Part shown: piece after piece, positions 17,412 to 25,507 of the stretch
Layout: each line of letters opens with the position of its first letter
Position numbering within the stretch: position 1 is the first letter of the stretch
DNA from: Alphaproteobacteria bacterium
GTDB taxonomy: Bacteria; Pseudomonadota; Alphaproteobacteria; UBA9219; RFNS01
DNA length: 40,268 bases
Assembly (NCBI GenBank): GCA_016124955.1
Contig: WGMR01000010.1
Span: 1-40,268 of the forward strand
Reading direction: 5' to 3'
The notes under the pieces: model-generated
What the model was told of the DNA's origin: nothing
The model's input: the letters and a program-made list of their open reading frames with translations, nothing else
Databases searched by the model: none
Translations under genes and position numbers: made by a program

Positions 17412-19535
17412 TTATTGCGCGGCGCGCGCTTTCTTCAAGGCTTTCAAGACGATGCTTTCGGTCAAAAGTTCAGGCAACAGGATGGGCCGCTTGCTGCCCG
17501 GGCCGTAAACGACGTTAAAGGGAATACCATAGCGTTTATGCTTCTTCAGATAGGCGGCGATGGCCGGGTCCGGGTTTGTCCAGTCCGCCTCCATCGCGAC
17601 GACATCGTCTGCGAACAAGGCTTCGCGCACATCTTCGGTATCGAGCACGAAGCGCTTGTTCGCCTTGCATGTCAGGCACCATGAAGCCGTAACATCCACG
17701 AACACGGTTTTGCCGGCGCCGACCAGCACGGGGATCTGTTCTTCATCGAACTTGTGCCAATTATATGCGCCGGTATAGGCGGGCGGTTCGGCGGGGTCGG
17801 GCGCGCCAAGCGCGGCGAGGATAAAGCATGTGCCGATTAGCAGCGCGATTGCGGCTTTGATCGCGCGCCTCACATGCCCTTCGGTAAGGCGCTTGGCGGC
17901 AAGCAGCAGCACGGTGCCGCCGAGGCAGGCGGCAACGGCCAGTGCGGCATCCACACTCGCTTGCGTTGAAAGCACGAAAAGCAGCCACGCGGCGGTCACG
18001 ATCAGCGCGAGGCCGAGAATACGGCGCAGCCCCGTTATCCAGTGGCCGGGGCGGGGCAATAAAGTGGCCAGCCCCGGCCGCCATGCGATCAGAAGGTATG
18101 GCAATGCCATGCCGGTGCCGAGCGCGAAGAAAACCAGCAATATTTCCGTTGTGCCGGCTGCGAGCGCGAAACCGATGGCGGTGCCGAGAAACGGTGCGGT
18201 GCAAGGCGTGGCGAGCAGAGTGGCGAAGGCGCCGGTGGTGAAATCACCCGCCAGCCGAGGGTGGTAGCTGGCGTAAGCGACCTGATCGCTGAGCCAGTAA
18301 GGCAGGCGAACGCCAAGCAATTCCCAAAGATTTGCGGCGAACAGAACCAGCAGCACGCAAAGAAACACGATGAACAGGGGCTGCTGAAACTGTACGCCCC
18401 AGCCGACCGCAAGCCCTGCCGCCTTCAGCGCGATCATCATGCCCGCGAGCACGAGAAAGGAAAAGACGATGCCCGCGCTGGTGGTCAGGAAGCTGCGCCG
18501 CACGGTCGCCCGCTCCCCGCCGCCATGACTGATAACCGACAAAATCTTCAGCGAAAGCACCGGCAGCACGCAAGGCATGAGGTTGAGGATAAAGCCGCCG
18601 ATCAGCGCGAAAAGAATGACGAGCAAAAGCCCGTCATTTGGTGGGTCCAGTTCGGTCGCGGGCTCCTCTGATAGGGCGGGCTGCGCTTCGAGGATGAGAT
18701 CGACCTTCTGTTCGCGCGAACGATCGCCATCCGTGACGGTCAGCGTAAGCGGCAGCCCCCCGCGCAACGCTTCCTTGTCCGACATGGCGGCCAGCGGCAG
18801 GCGCATTTCGGCGAACAGCGTATCGGGGCTTATTTCGGTCGCGGCGGCGGAGAAGATCAGGCTTTCGGATGTTTCGACGAACACATCCGGCATCTGCAGC
18901 GGCTTTTCGGATGCGATATCGACCGTCAGCACGCCGTTTTCGACATCCATCACAGCGGCCGTGACCTTTAGCCCGGCTTCGTCGCTATCGCGCGGGACCT
19001 TGGCGCGGTATTCGTCGATCAGCGCCGCGACATCGCTGCGCGCGGCCGCGCCTGTGGGCAGCGCGAGCTTCATATCAAAACGGTGGGGGATGCATATATT
19101 CTTGCACACCAGAATATCCACGCGTGCATCGAGCGTCACGGGCTTGCCCGGCTCGCGCGGCTGCAATTCAAGCGGGAAGATAACATGCGTGCTGTAGCCG
19201 AACGTATCCAGGCCCTGCATCGTGAAGCGGTGGGGCGCCGGGTACAGGATTGTAATGCTGTCGATGTTTCCGTCCGGTTGCGATTTGAGCCAATCGATAT
19301 TCGGCGGCATACCGGCATCGCCGGGCGAGCGCCAATAGGTATCCCATTCCGGCGCCAGTTTCACTTCGAGCCCGAGCGGGATCACGCTCAGGTCGCCCAC
19401 GGCATTGACCCCGGAAAGCAGGCGCACGCTTAGCTGTTCATTGGATTGCCATGGCGTGCTGGTCGCGGCTTGCGCGGCGGGCATGCCTATGATGACGGCG
19501 GCAAAAACAATTAGCGTGGAAAGCAAGCGAATCAT
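17412..19535 (-). CDS. DsbD/ScsB-like thiol:disulfide interchange protein
   Basis: The protein would carry reducing equivalents from cytoplasmic thioredoxin across the inner membrane to periplasmic partners. Its 707 residues hold a signal peptide (to about A24), a periplasmic N-terminal domain with C144-x3-C148, a membrane domain of about eight helices with the paired cysteines C322 (LMPCVLP) and C445 (ATPCTAP), and a C-terminal thioredoxin domain with W619-C620-L-T-C623. The large N-terminal domain resembles the ScsB/DsbD_2 branch rather than E. coli DsbD. The periplasmic partner is not identified here. It is divergent from yqgE. Confidence 0.88.
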   Translation of the reverse strand: MIRLLSTLIVFAAVIIGMPAAQAATSTPWQSNEQLSVRLLSGVNAVGDLSVIPLGLEVKLAPEWDTYWRSPGDAGMPPNIDWLKSQPDGNIDSITILYPAPHRFTMQGLDTFGYSTHVIFPLELQPREPGKPVTLDARVDILVCKNICIPHRFDMKLALPTGAAARSDVAALIDEYRAKVPRDSDEAGLKVTAAVMDVENGVLTVDIASEKPLQMPDVFVETSESLIFSAAATEISPDTLFAEMRLPLAAMSDKEALRGGLPLTLTVTDGDRSREQKVDLILEAQPALSEEPATELDPPNDGLLLVILFALIGGFILNLMPCVLPVLSLKILSVISHGGGERATVRRSFLTTSAGIVFSFLVLAGMMIALKAAGLAVGWGVQFQQPLFIVFLCVLLVLFAANLWELLGVRLPYWLSDQVAYASYHPRLAGDFTTGAFATLLATPCTAPFLGTAIGFALAAGTTEILLVFFALGTGMALPYLLIAWRPGLATLLPRPGHWITGLRRILGLALIVTAAWLLFVLSTQASVDAALAVAACLGGTVLLLAAKRLTEGHVRRAIKAAIALLIGTCFILAALGAPDPAEPPAYTGAYNWHKFDEEQIPVLVGAGKTVFVDVTASWCLTCKANKRFVLDTEDVREALFADDVVAMEADWTNPDPAIAAYLKKHKRYGIPFNVVYGPGSKRPILLPELLTESIVLKALKKARAAQ

Positions 19536-19625
19536 GGTAGCGCCCTGTGATCTTCCGGTTTATGCTTGTTTAACCAATCACCATGTTAAGATAAACCACG
19601 ATTGTTAAGATACAGGGTTTTTTTG

Positions 19626-20219
19626 ATGCCGGAAAAACCGGGTTCGAAGGCAACGAAAAGCGAAACCAACTGGTTAACCGGCCAGCTGCTTATCGCCATG
19701 CCCACCATGGCCGACCCGCGCTTCGCGCACGCGGTCATTTATATGTGTTCGCACAACGAACAGGGCGCGATGGGGCTTATCGTCAATCGTCTTTACGGTT
19801 CACTGAATTTCCGCACGCTGCTCGAACAGCTCGATCTTACGCTCGCGGACGCGGCGCATGATGTGCGCGTGCATTTCGGCGGGCCGGTGGAAAGCAACCG
19901 CGGTTTTGTACTGCATACCGCCGATTACCGGCGCGAAGGCACGATGATGATCGATGACGGGATCGGCATGACCGCGACGGTGGAGATTTTGCAGGAACTT
20001 TCGCGGGGGCAGGGGCCGGAACAGTGCCTGCTCGCGCTTGGCTATGCCGGGTGGCAGCCGGGGCAGCTGAATGCCGAATTGCAAGCGAACGGCTGGCTTA
20101 CATCGTCAAGCGATACCGGGTTTTTGTTTGACGGCCAGCTCGAAAACAAATGGGAGCGCGCGATCGCGCGGCTCGGTATCTCTCCCGCCATGCTTTCGGG
20201 CGATGCCGGTCATGCCTGA
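19626..20219 (+). CDS. YqgE/AlgH family protein
   Basis: The 197-residue protein belongs to the YqgE/AlgH (DUF179) family, whose biochemical role is still unclear. Typical blocks are LTGQLLIAMPTMADPRF at the start, HNEQGAMGLIVNR, FGGPVE, and LGYAGWQPGQL near the C-terminus. I chose the ATG at 19626; an in-frame TTG at 19602 has no better ribosome-binding site. Its 3' end overlaps the next gene by eight bases. Confidence 0.92.
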   Translation: MPEKPGSKATKSETNWLTGQLLIAMPTMADPRFAHAVIYMCSHNEQGAMGLIVNRLYGSLNFRTLLEQLDLTLADAAHDVRVHFGGPVESNRGFVLHTADYRREGTMMIDDGIGMTATVEILQELSRGQGPEQCLLALGYAGWQPGQLNAELQANGWLTSSSDTGFLFDGQLENKWERAIARLGISPAMLSGDAGHA

Positions 20220-20976
20220 AGCCTTGCGGCGCGAACCGTTCGCCGATCATTTCTCCGGCCATGCCGATATTTATGCGCGCTACCGCCCGCGCTATCCCGA
20301 TGCCTTGTTCGATCATATCGCCAATCTGTGCCCGGCGCGCGAGATCGTTTGGGATTGCGGCACCGGCAACGGGCAGGCGGCCGTGGGCCTCGCAGCCCGT
20401 TTTGCGCACGTATTCGCGACCGATCCGAGCGCGGAGCAAATCGCCCGCGCCGCGCCGTGCCCGAATATCACATACAGCATAGCGGCCGAACGCGCGCCGC
20501 TTGATGCCGGCGCGGCTGATCTTGTCAGCGCGGCCATGGCGGCGCACTGGTTCGATCACGGCAGGTTCAACGCCGAAGCGCGGCGCGCGCTGAAGCCCGG
20601 CGGCGTTATCGCGCTGTGGGCTTATGGGTTCTTTCGCTCCCGCGAACCGGCGATAGACGCGGCGATAAACGAGATTGCGCATGGCGCGTTCGGCCCCTAT
20701 TGGCAGCCGCAGAACAAGCTTATTTGGGGCGGGTACAAAGATATTCCGTTTCCGTTCGATGAATTGCCGGCACCGGATGTTGCGATTGCCGCCGCGCACG
20801 ATCTGCCGCACATGCTTGGCTATCTGTCAAGTTGGTCGGCGGCGCAGAAATTTGCGGCGCAAAACGGCGCGGCGGCGCTTAAAGAGGTTTATGCGCCGCT
20901 TGCCGCGCTATGGGGCGACCCCGCGACGGTGCGCGATTTTTCCTGCCCGCTTGCGATCAGGTTGGGGCGAGTTTAG
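20212..20976 (+). CDS. class I SAM-dependent methyltransferase
   Basis: The enzyme would transfer a methyl group from S-adenosylmethionine to an unknown small molecule. In 254 residues it shows the Rossmann-like core: motif I VWDCGTGNG at about residues 46-54, an acidic end of strand 2 (FATDPS), and the AAMAAHWFDHGRF post-motif common in UbiE/trans-aconitate-type methyltransferases. I chose the ATG at 20212, inside the yqgE stop region, which makes coupling likely; another ATG lies at 20203. The substrate cannot be named. Confidence 0.85.
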   Translation: MPEALRREPFADHFSGHADIYARYRPRYPDALFDHIANLCPAREIVWDCGTGNGQAAVGLAARFAHVFATDPSAEQIARAAPCPNITYSIAAERAPLDAGAADLVSAAMAAHWFDHGRFNAEARRALKPGGVIALWAYGFFRSREPAIDAAINEIAHGAFGPYWQPQNKLIWGGYKDIPFPFDELPAPDVAIAAAHDLPHMLGYLSSWSAAQKFAAQNGAAALKEVYAPLAALWGDPATVRDFSCPLAIRLGRV

Positions 20977-21509
20977 CCCTTATTCTTTCTGCCGAGCCTG
21001 ATTTTTAATGTCAGCATATATATCAAATAGATTGTAGAAAGACCAATGAAAGCCGCAACGGCAACGAAGAATGGATGCCAGTTGTATTTTAGAATTGCGG
21101 GAATTTGCAATGCGAACGCAAAGGAAAAAAACAAAATCGTAACTATGAGGATGCTGTAGTCAACTACACTCAATATGAGCGCCCTTGCTTCTATGACATC
21201 GAATTTTCTTGGGCTTGCTTCCAGACTCTCTGGCACCGCTTTTTTCCTGACATACAGGTTTGCTGCAAATCCGAAAACGATGAGGAAGACCGCTGATGGG
21301 GGGTAATTTGTTATGTATAATACAAGTGCGGCAACGATAAAAATGACCACGGGTATGATTATACCTTTTGCTATTTTCTTCTTGATTTGTTCTTTTTCTA
21401 TATCGGAGGGAACGACATATCCTTTGCCGAAGCGGCCCACAGGATAATAAATCAGGTTTCCTTGTTCGTCTTTTTGGAATGATCGGTCAGGAAAATTAAG
21501 GTAAATCAT
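20973..21509 (-). CDS. AT-rich predicted membrane protein
   Basis: No family is recognised. The 178-residue product has a hydrophilic N-terminal stretch with QKDEQGNLIYYPVGRFGKGYVV, then about four membrane helices (roughly 48-68, 70-86, 110-136 and 146-166) and a basic tail. Base composition is visibly lower in GC than both neighbours and codon use is A/T-ending, which points to a transferred gene. Even so it overlaps rlmB by four bases at its start (ATGA-type) and the methyltransferase stop by four bases at its end. Confidence 0.75.
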   Translation of the reverse strand: MIYLNFPDRSFQKDEQGNLIYYPVGRFGKGYVVPSDIEKEQIKKKIAKGIIIPVVIFIVAALVLYITNYPPSAVFLIVFGFAANLYVRKKAVPESLEASPRKFDVIEARALILSVVDYSILIVTILFFSFAFALQIPAILKYNWHPFFVAVAAFIGLSTIYLIYMLTLKIRLGRKNKG

Positions 21510-22402
21510 TTTCCAGCCTTCTCGGTTTGCCTCCGCGCTTCATACAGCGCCACCGCGGCGGCGTTCGAAACATTGAGGCTGCCGATCGGCCCTTGCGTCG
21601 GCAGATGCGCAAGCTCGTCGCAGCGTTCGCGCGTCAGACGCCGCAGCCCCGTGCCTTCCGCGCCCAGCACGAGCGCGGTCTTGCCGCTGAGATCGAGTGC
21701 GGCGATGGAGCGCGCGCCTTCTTCCGCCAGGCCGACGCACCAGTAACCGGCTTCGCGCAATTGTTCGAGCGCGCGCGCGAGGTTGACGACATGCACGAGC
21801 GGTACGGCATCGAGCGCGCCGGAGGCCGATTTCGCCAGCGTGCCGGTGGCGCCCGGCGCGTTGCGTTCTGTCAGCACGAGCCCGCCTGCGCCGAACGCGG
21901 CAGCGGAGCGCAAAATCGCGCCAACATTGTGCGGGTCCGTCACCTGGTCGAGCAGCACGACAAGGTTCGGCTGTGCGGCAAGCAAATCTTCAAGCTGCAT
22001 TTCCGGCAGCGGCGCGGCATCGAGCGCGATACCCTGATGCACGCAGCCTGAAAGCATGGCATCAAGTTCGGTTCGCGATACGATGCGGGGGGAAGGGCGG
22101 TTCAGTTTCAGCGCGCGCGCTTCTTGCAGCGTGGCTTCAAAACTTTCGGCTGCGCTATCGGCAAGCCATAATTGGCGGCAATTGCGGCGCGGGTTCAGCC
22201 AAGCGGCCCGCACGGCATGTAACCCGTGAAGCCAGGCGCCCGATGCGCGCGGTGCGCCCGCCGTAGCCGGGGTGTTGCCTTGCGGCTGGTTTTTGGGCGG
22301 CCTGGCTTCGCGCTTGGAATCGCGCTGATCGCGTTTTGGGCCGCGCTTGGGGCCGTGCTTGTCGCGGCGGGGCCGGAAACGGTCTTTTTTGGCTGATTTC
22401 AT
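21506..22402 (-). CDS. rlmB: TrmH/SpoU-family rRNA 2'-O-methyltransferase, RlmB-like
   Basis: The SPOUT methyltransferase would methylate the ribose of a guanosine in 23S rRNA (G2251 in E. coli for RlmB). The 298-residue protein has a long basic, disordered N-terminus, a substrate-binding domain (GLHAVRAAWLNPRR), and the knotted catalytic domain with DQVTDPHNVGAILRSA, VLGAEGTGLR and GSLNVSNAAAVALYE as motifs 1-3. I chose the ATG at 22402; upstream in-frame sequence to 22486 lacks a supported start. Its stop overlaps the start of the AT-rich membrane-protein gene. Confidence 0.93.
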   Translation of the reverse strand: MKSAKKDRFRPRRDKHGPKRGPKRDQRDSKREARPPKNQPQGNTPATAGAPRASGAWLHGLHAVRAAWLNPRRNCRQLWLADSAAESFEATLQEARALKLNRPSPRIVSRTELDAMLSGCVHQGIALDAAPLPEMQLEDLLAAQPNLVVLLDQVTDPHNVGAILRSAAAFGAGGLVLTERNAPGATGTLAKSASGALDAVPLVHVVNLARALEQLREAGYWCVGLAEEGARSIAALDLSGKTALVLGAEGTGLRRLTRERCDELAHLPTQGPIGSLNVSNAAAVALYEARRQTEKAGK

Positions 22403-22431
22403 GGGCTTCACATAAGGCCAAACCGCATAAG

Positions 22432-22460
22432 TTGACAAGCCTTGCCTATATTCGTTACAC
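22432..22460 (+). promoter_or_regulatory. possible promoter upstream of tRNA-Tyr
   Basis: A perfect -35 hexamer TTGACA lies at 22432-22437. With a 17-base spacer the -10 would be TTACAC, a poor match; TATATT at 22447-22452 is too close. It lies about 140 bases before tRNA-Tyr. Confidence 0.3.
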
Positions 22461-22507
22461 GGCTTGTCTTTCCTGCTATACGGCACGGCCCCATAGACAG
22501 GGGAGCG

Positions 22508-22530
22508 CCCGCCCGCAAGGCGGGTGTTTT
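22508..22530 (+). terminator. terminator-like hairpin before tRNA-Tyr
   Basis: CCCGCC (22508-22513) pairs with GGCGGG (22519-22524), followed by TGTTTT. It lies between the putative promoter and tRNA-Tyr, where a terminator is not expected. Confidence 0.45.
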
Positions 22531-22550
22531 GAATAACCGCGAGGCCCAGA

Positions 22551-22572
22551 CTTGGCCGGCCTTGCGGCCAAG
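22551..22572 (+). other. perfect hairpin abutting tRNA-Tyr
   Basis: CTTGGCCG pairs with CGGCCAAG across a six-base loop, ending two bases before the first tRNA base. It could guide 5' processing or be a remnant repeat. Confidence 0.5.
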
Positions 22573-22573
22573 T

Positions 22574-22659
22574 GGACAGGTGGCCGAGTGGTTAATGGCA
22601 GCAGACTGTAAATCTGCCCGCGCGAGCGTACGAAGGTTCGAATCCTTCCCTGTCCACCA
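22574..22659 (+). tRNA. tRNA-Tyr (anticodon GTA)
   Basis: This is a class II tRNA with a long variable arm. The acceptor stem GGACAGG pairs with CCTGTCC, and the anticodon stem GCAGA/TCTGC encloses CTGTAAA (anticodon GTA). The discriminator is A22656 and CCA is encoded. Confidence 0.97.
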
Positions 22660-22675
22660 TTTTCCCGGCCACTGC

Positions 22676-23332
22676 CTAAAACTCGGTATGGCTGGTCAGA
22701 ATATCCTTAATGCTTTTGCCGTTCTCGATCATGGTTTTTATATCCGCTTCCTTGCCCACCATGATGCGCACGGCCTTGGCGACATCTTCCATGCGCGACG
22801 ACGGAATGAACACGACGGCGTCCTGATCGGCAAAAACATAATCGCCCGGCTGCACCGTAATGCCGTCGATGACCACGGCAACATCGGGGGACGTGACACG
22901 CCCGCGCCCCTTGATATCGACCGGCGAATAGCCTTTGGCGAACACGGGAAGTTCGATGGTCTGGGTGTACCAGGTATCGCGCGTCAGGCCGTCGATCACC
23001 ACGCCCGCCAAACCTATTTCCTGCGAGAGGCGTGACATAAGCTCGCCGAAATAGGCGAAGCTGCGGTTGCCTTTCACGACAAATACATCGCTGCTGCCTA
23101 ATGATGCCAGAAAATTCAGGCCAAGCTGGATTTGCTCGTCCTTGGTATCAAGTGCTTCAACCGTCAGCGTGCGAACCTTGCCAAACAATCGGCCGCGCGG
23201 ATTGTTGATCTTCCATTCGTGCGTGACGCGGCCGGACAGGCCCATTTTGTCCATGCAATCGGAAAATACGCCGGTGCAGTATTCGTCAAGGTGTTCGCGG
23301 CCGAACCAGCGTTCAAATTCAGCATTCATCAT
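22676..23332 (-). CDS. RraA/HMG-aldolase-like protein in ulosonate operon
   Basis: The 218-residue protein belongs to the RraA-like superfamily, which includes 4-hydroxy-4-methyl-2-oxoglutarate aldolases that release pyruvate with a divalent metal. The active-site pattern is present: G96-E97-L98 in the first block and VVIDGLTRD with D114, R118 and D119. RraA proteins that only bind RNase E usually lack part of this, so an enzyme is more likely. It starts two bases after the stop of the CMP-sugar synthetase/phosphatase gene and is last in a four-gene operon. Since 3-deoxy-2-ulosonic acids are 4-hydroxy-2-oxo acids, a role in making, editing or breaking such a sugar is a reasonable inference. 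Confidence 0.8.
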   Translation of the reverse strand: MMNAEFERWFGREHLDEYCTGVFSDCMDKMGLSGRVTHEWKINNPRGRLFGKVRTLTVEALDTKDEQIQLGLNFLASLGSSDVFVVKGNRSFAYFGELMSRLSQEIGLAGVVIDGLTRDTWYTQTIELPVFAKGYSPVDIKGRGRVTSPDVAVVIDGITVQPGDYVFADQDAVVFIPSSRMEDVAKAVRIMVGKEADIKTMIENGKSIKDILTSHTEF

Positions 23333-23334
23333 TG

Positions 23335-24483
23335 TCAGGCGTCCAGGATGTAGGTGTGGATGAATTCGCTTACGCAGCCATGGCCGCCCTTGCGCTGCAG
23401 CGCGTAGCGGGCGATGCGTTTGATCCGGGCATCGGCATCGGCAGGGCAGGCGGCGTGGCCAGCCATCTGCATCGGGCCAAGATCGGCCATGTCATCGCCC
23501 AGATAGGCGGTTTGTTCGGGCGGTATTTTGAATTCTTCGCACCATGCGGCAAGCTGCGCTGCCTTGTCCTTGCAACCCGCCATGTAGGTTTTAATTCCGA
23601 TGAAATCAGCCCGTTTCCGAAGCACATCGGGTTGTTCGGTGGAAGATAGCACGGCGACTTGAATGCCGGCCTTGATGGCCTTTCTTGTGGCGCTGCCGTC
23701 GCGCGCATGGAAACCAAGCGTTTCAAAACCCTTGTTCGAGAAATACAAACGGCCGTCCGTCATCACGCCGTCCATATCCATCACCAGAAACTTGATGCGT
23801 TCGCGCTTCAAAGCGCCGATGCCTTTGATGTATTCGCTGTCCGCGGGCAGGCCGGCGGCGACGCTACGCGCGAAATCAAGGTCATGGGGGTAATCGATAT
23901 CGATCGCTTCATACCTGTCCAGTTCGATCATTTCATAAGGCCGGCTGATGCGGGTGCGATTGTGCAGCAAGGCATCGCGGCGTGTCGCATAGAAGCCCAT
24001 GCCTTCGCGAATGAGCGGCGGCAGGGTGTAGCTGTTCGGAACGTTTAGAGGATCGTATGAAGGGCCTTGTTCGGTCCACACATAGGCTTGTTCCTTTTGC
24101 GCACCGAAGGCCGATTGCTTGCCTGATGCAATAGCGTCCAGTGCTTTCCTGATGGTGCTTTCCCTTAAAAAGGCCATGGGGGGCAGGTGCTGAACAAGCA
24201 CGTCGCATGCGATGTTTTCCGCCTCCCAGATCATGAAGCGATTGCCATCCGTCGCATTGGTGGCAAGATCGGCGGGGCGTTTGATGGTCTGAAAGCCGGC
24301 GGCGCGGGCTTCGGCCAGAATTTCATCGCTGTCGCTGTCTATATATATATCCTGCTTGGGCAGCACACGGTTCAGGTTGTTGGCAGCCCACAGAAATAGG
24401 GGAATGCCGCGTATGCATTGGCGGTTTTTATCAGGCAGACGACTGCTTGACCCTTTGGCGGGAACAACACCGGCAACTTTCAT
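23335..24483 (-). CDS. fused CMP-sugar synthetase (NeuA/KdsB-like) and KdsC-like phosphatase
   Basis: The product has two domains in 382 residues. Residues 1 to about 215 resemble cytidylyltransferases for acidic sugars: VVPAKGSSSRLPDKN near the start (the CTP-binding loop), a KRPADLA block at about 68-74, and a final EAIDIDYPHDLDFA. Residues about 228-382 are a KdsC-type HAD phosphatase: D236-M-D238-GVMTDG, GFHARDG, LSST with S280, and GDDMAD at 329-334, ending RKGGHGCVSEF as in KdsC. The pair would dephosphorylate a ulosonate-8- or 7-phosphate and activate it with CTP. Fusions of NeuA-type and HAD domains are known in nonulosonate pathways. AGGG stands before the ATG. Confidence 0.87.
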   Translation of the reverse strand: MKVAGVVPAKGSSSRLPDKNRQCIRGIPLFLWAANNLNRVLPKQDIYIDSDSDEILAEARAAGFQTIKRPADLATNATDGNRFMIWEAENIACDVLVQHLPPMAFLRESTIRKALDAIASGKQSAFGAQKEQAYVWTEQGPSYDPLNVPNSYTLPPLIREGMGFYATRRDALLHNRTRISRPYEMIELDRYEAIDIDYPHDLDFARSVAAGLPADSEYIKGIGALKRERIKFLVMDMDGVMTDGRLYFSNKGFETLGFHARDGSATRKAIKAGIQVAVLSSTEQPDVLRKRADFIGIKTYMAGCKDKAAQLAAWCEEFKIPPEQTAYLGDDMADLGPMQMAGHAACPADADARIKRIARYALQRKGGHGCVSEFIHTYILDA

Positions 24484-24514
24484 AACGACCCTGTGTGATG
24501 CTGATGGCTGTTTG

Positions 24515-25507
24515 TTATATTAGCACGCGCCCGACGGCGGCTGCGACGGGTTTCAGGCTGTTATAAAGCTCTGAAAACTCGCCGTAGGTCAACTGCTGCG
24601 AGGCGTCGGATAAGGCCAGCTTCGGGGCGGGATGAACCTCGATCAACAAGCCGTCCACGCCCATGGCCATGGCGGCGCGGGTCAGGTCCGGCACGCCGTA
24701 GGCGTATCCCATGGCGTGGGACGGGTCGATAAACACCGGCAGGTTCAGATGCTGTTTGATAAAAGCCACGCCGCATAAATCAAGCGTGAAGCGGGTTTTG
24801 GTTTCGAAGCTTCTGATGCCGCGTTCGCATAGAATAACCTGTGGATTGCCGCCGCTCAGCACAAATTCGGCGCTTTGCACAAATTCCTGCAGCGTGGCGC
24901 CGAAATGACGTTTCAGCAAAACCGGCTTGCCGCAGCCGCCGACGGCGCGAAGTATGCCGTGATCGTACATGGCTTTCGCCCCGATCTGAATGATATCGGA
25001 CAGATCGATCACCTGATCTACCTGTGTGGCGTCGCGGGTTTCGGTCACCACCTTCATGCCGAAATGGTCCGCTGCTTCGCGCAACTGCTTTAGGCCATCG
25101 CGGCCCAGCCCCTGGAACGAGTAGGGGGATGTGCGGGGCTTGAACGCGCCCGCACGCAAAAAGCGTACGCCAAGCTTGCCGACATGTTCGGCGGTTTTGA
25201 ATATCTGATCGCGGTTTTCCACCGAACATGGGCCCGCTATCATAACCGTGCTGGCGCCGTCCCCCAGGGTTATGTCGCCCACCTTAATCGTGCGGCGCTT
25301 GATATAACTGTTGTCCGCGAGCTGGATATCGGTCTTGAAGGCAAAGGTCTGTTTGGCCAGCTGCCGGTATTCTTCAGGCAGGGCCGTCATGGCGCCGCTG
25401 CTCACCAGGATTTTTTTGCCTTGATCGGTCAATATCTGGGCGGGGTGGCTGGCCAGAAATTTTTGCAGAAGAACTTCATCGATTTTCTCGTTCAAAACAA
25501 TAATCAT
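24515..25507 (-). CDS. divergent DAHP-synthase homologue (type I-beta, KdsA/AroF superfamily)
   Basis: The enzyme would condense phosphoenolpyruvate with an aldose phosphate to a 3-deoxy-2-ulosonate phosphate. The 330-residue protein has an N-terminal small domain of about 70 residues, as in many DAHP synthases, then the barrel with AGPCSVE (C94), RAGAFKPRTSPYSFQGLG (about 119-135), CERGIRSFE and DPSHAMG. KPRTSP favours erythrose-4-phosphate as in DAHP synthases, but the usual KRG-sAT and TRNTLD blocks are changed to KRHFGAT and TRFTLD. It lies in a sugar operon with no aromatic gene nearby, so a role outside the shikimate pathway is likely. The start overlaps the upstream stop (ATGA), with GGGAG seven bases before it. 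Confidence 0.85.
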   Translation of the reverse strand: MIIVLNEKIDEVLLQKFLASHPAQILTDQGKKILVSSGAMTALPEEYRQLAKQTFAFKTDIQLADNSYIKRRTIKVGDITLGDGASTVMIAGPCSVENRDQIFKTAEHVGKLGVRFLRAGAFKPRTSPYSFQGLGRDGLKQLREAADHFGMKVVTETRDATQVDQVIDLSDIIQIGAKAMYDHGILRAVGGCGKPVLLKRHFGATLQEFVQSAEFVLSGGNPQVILCERGIRSFETKTRFTLDLCGVAFIKQHLNLPVFIDPSHAMGYAYGVPDLTRAAMAMGVDGLLIEVHPAPKLALSDASQQLTYGEFSELYNSLKPVAAAVGRVLI

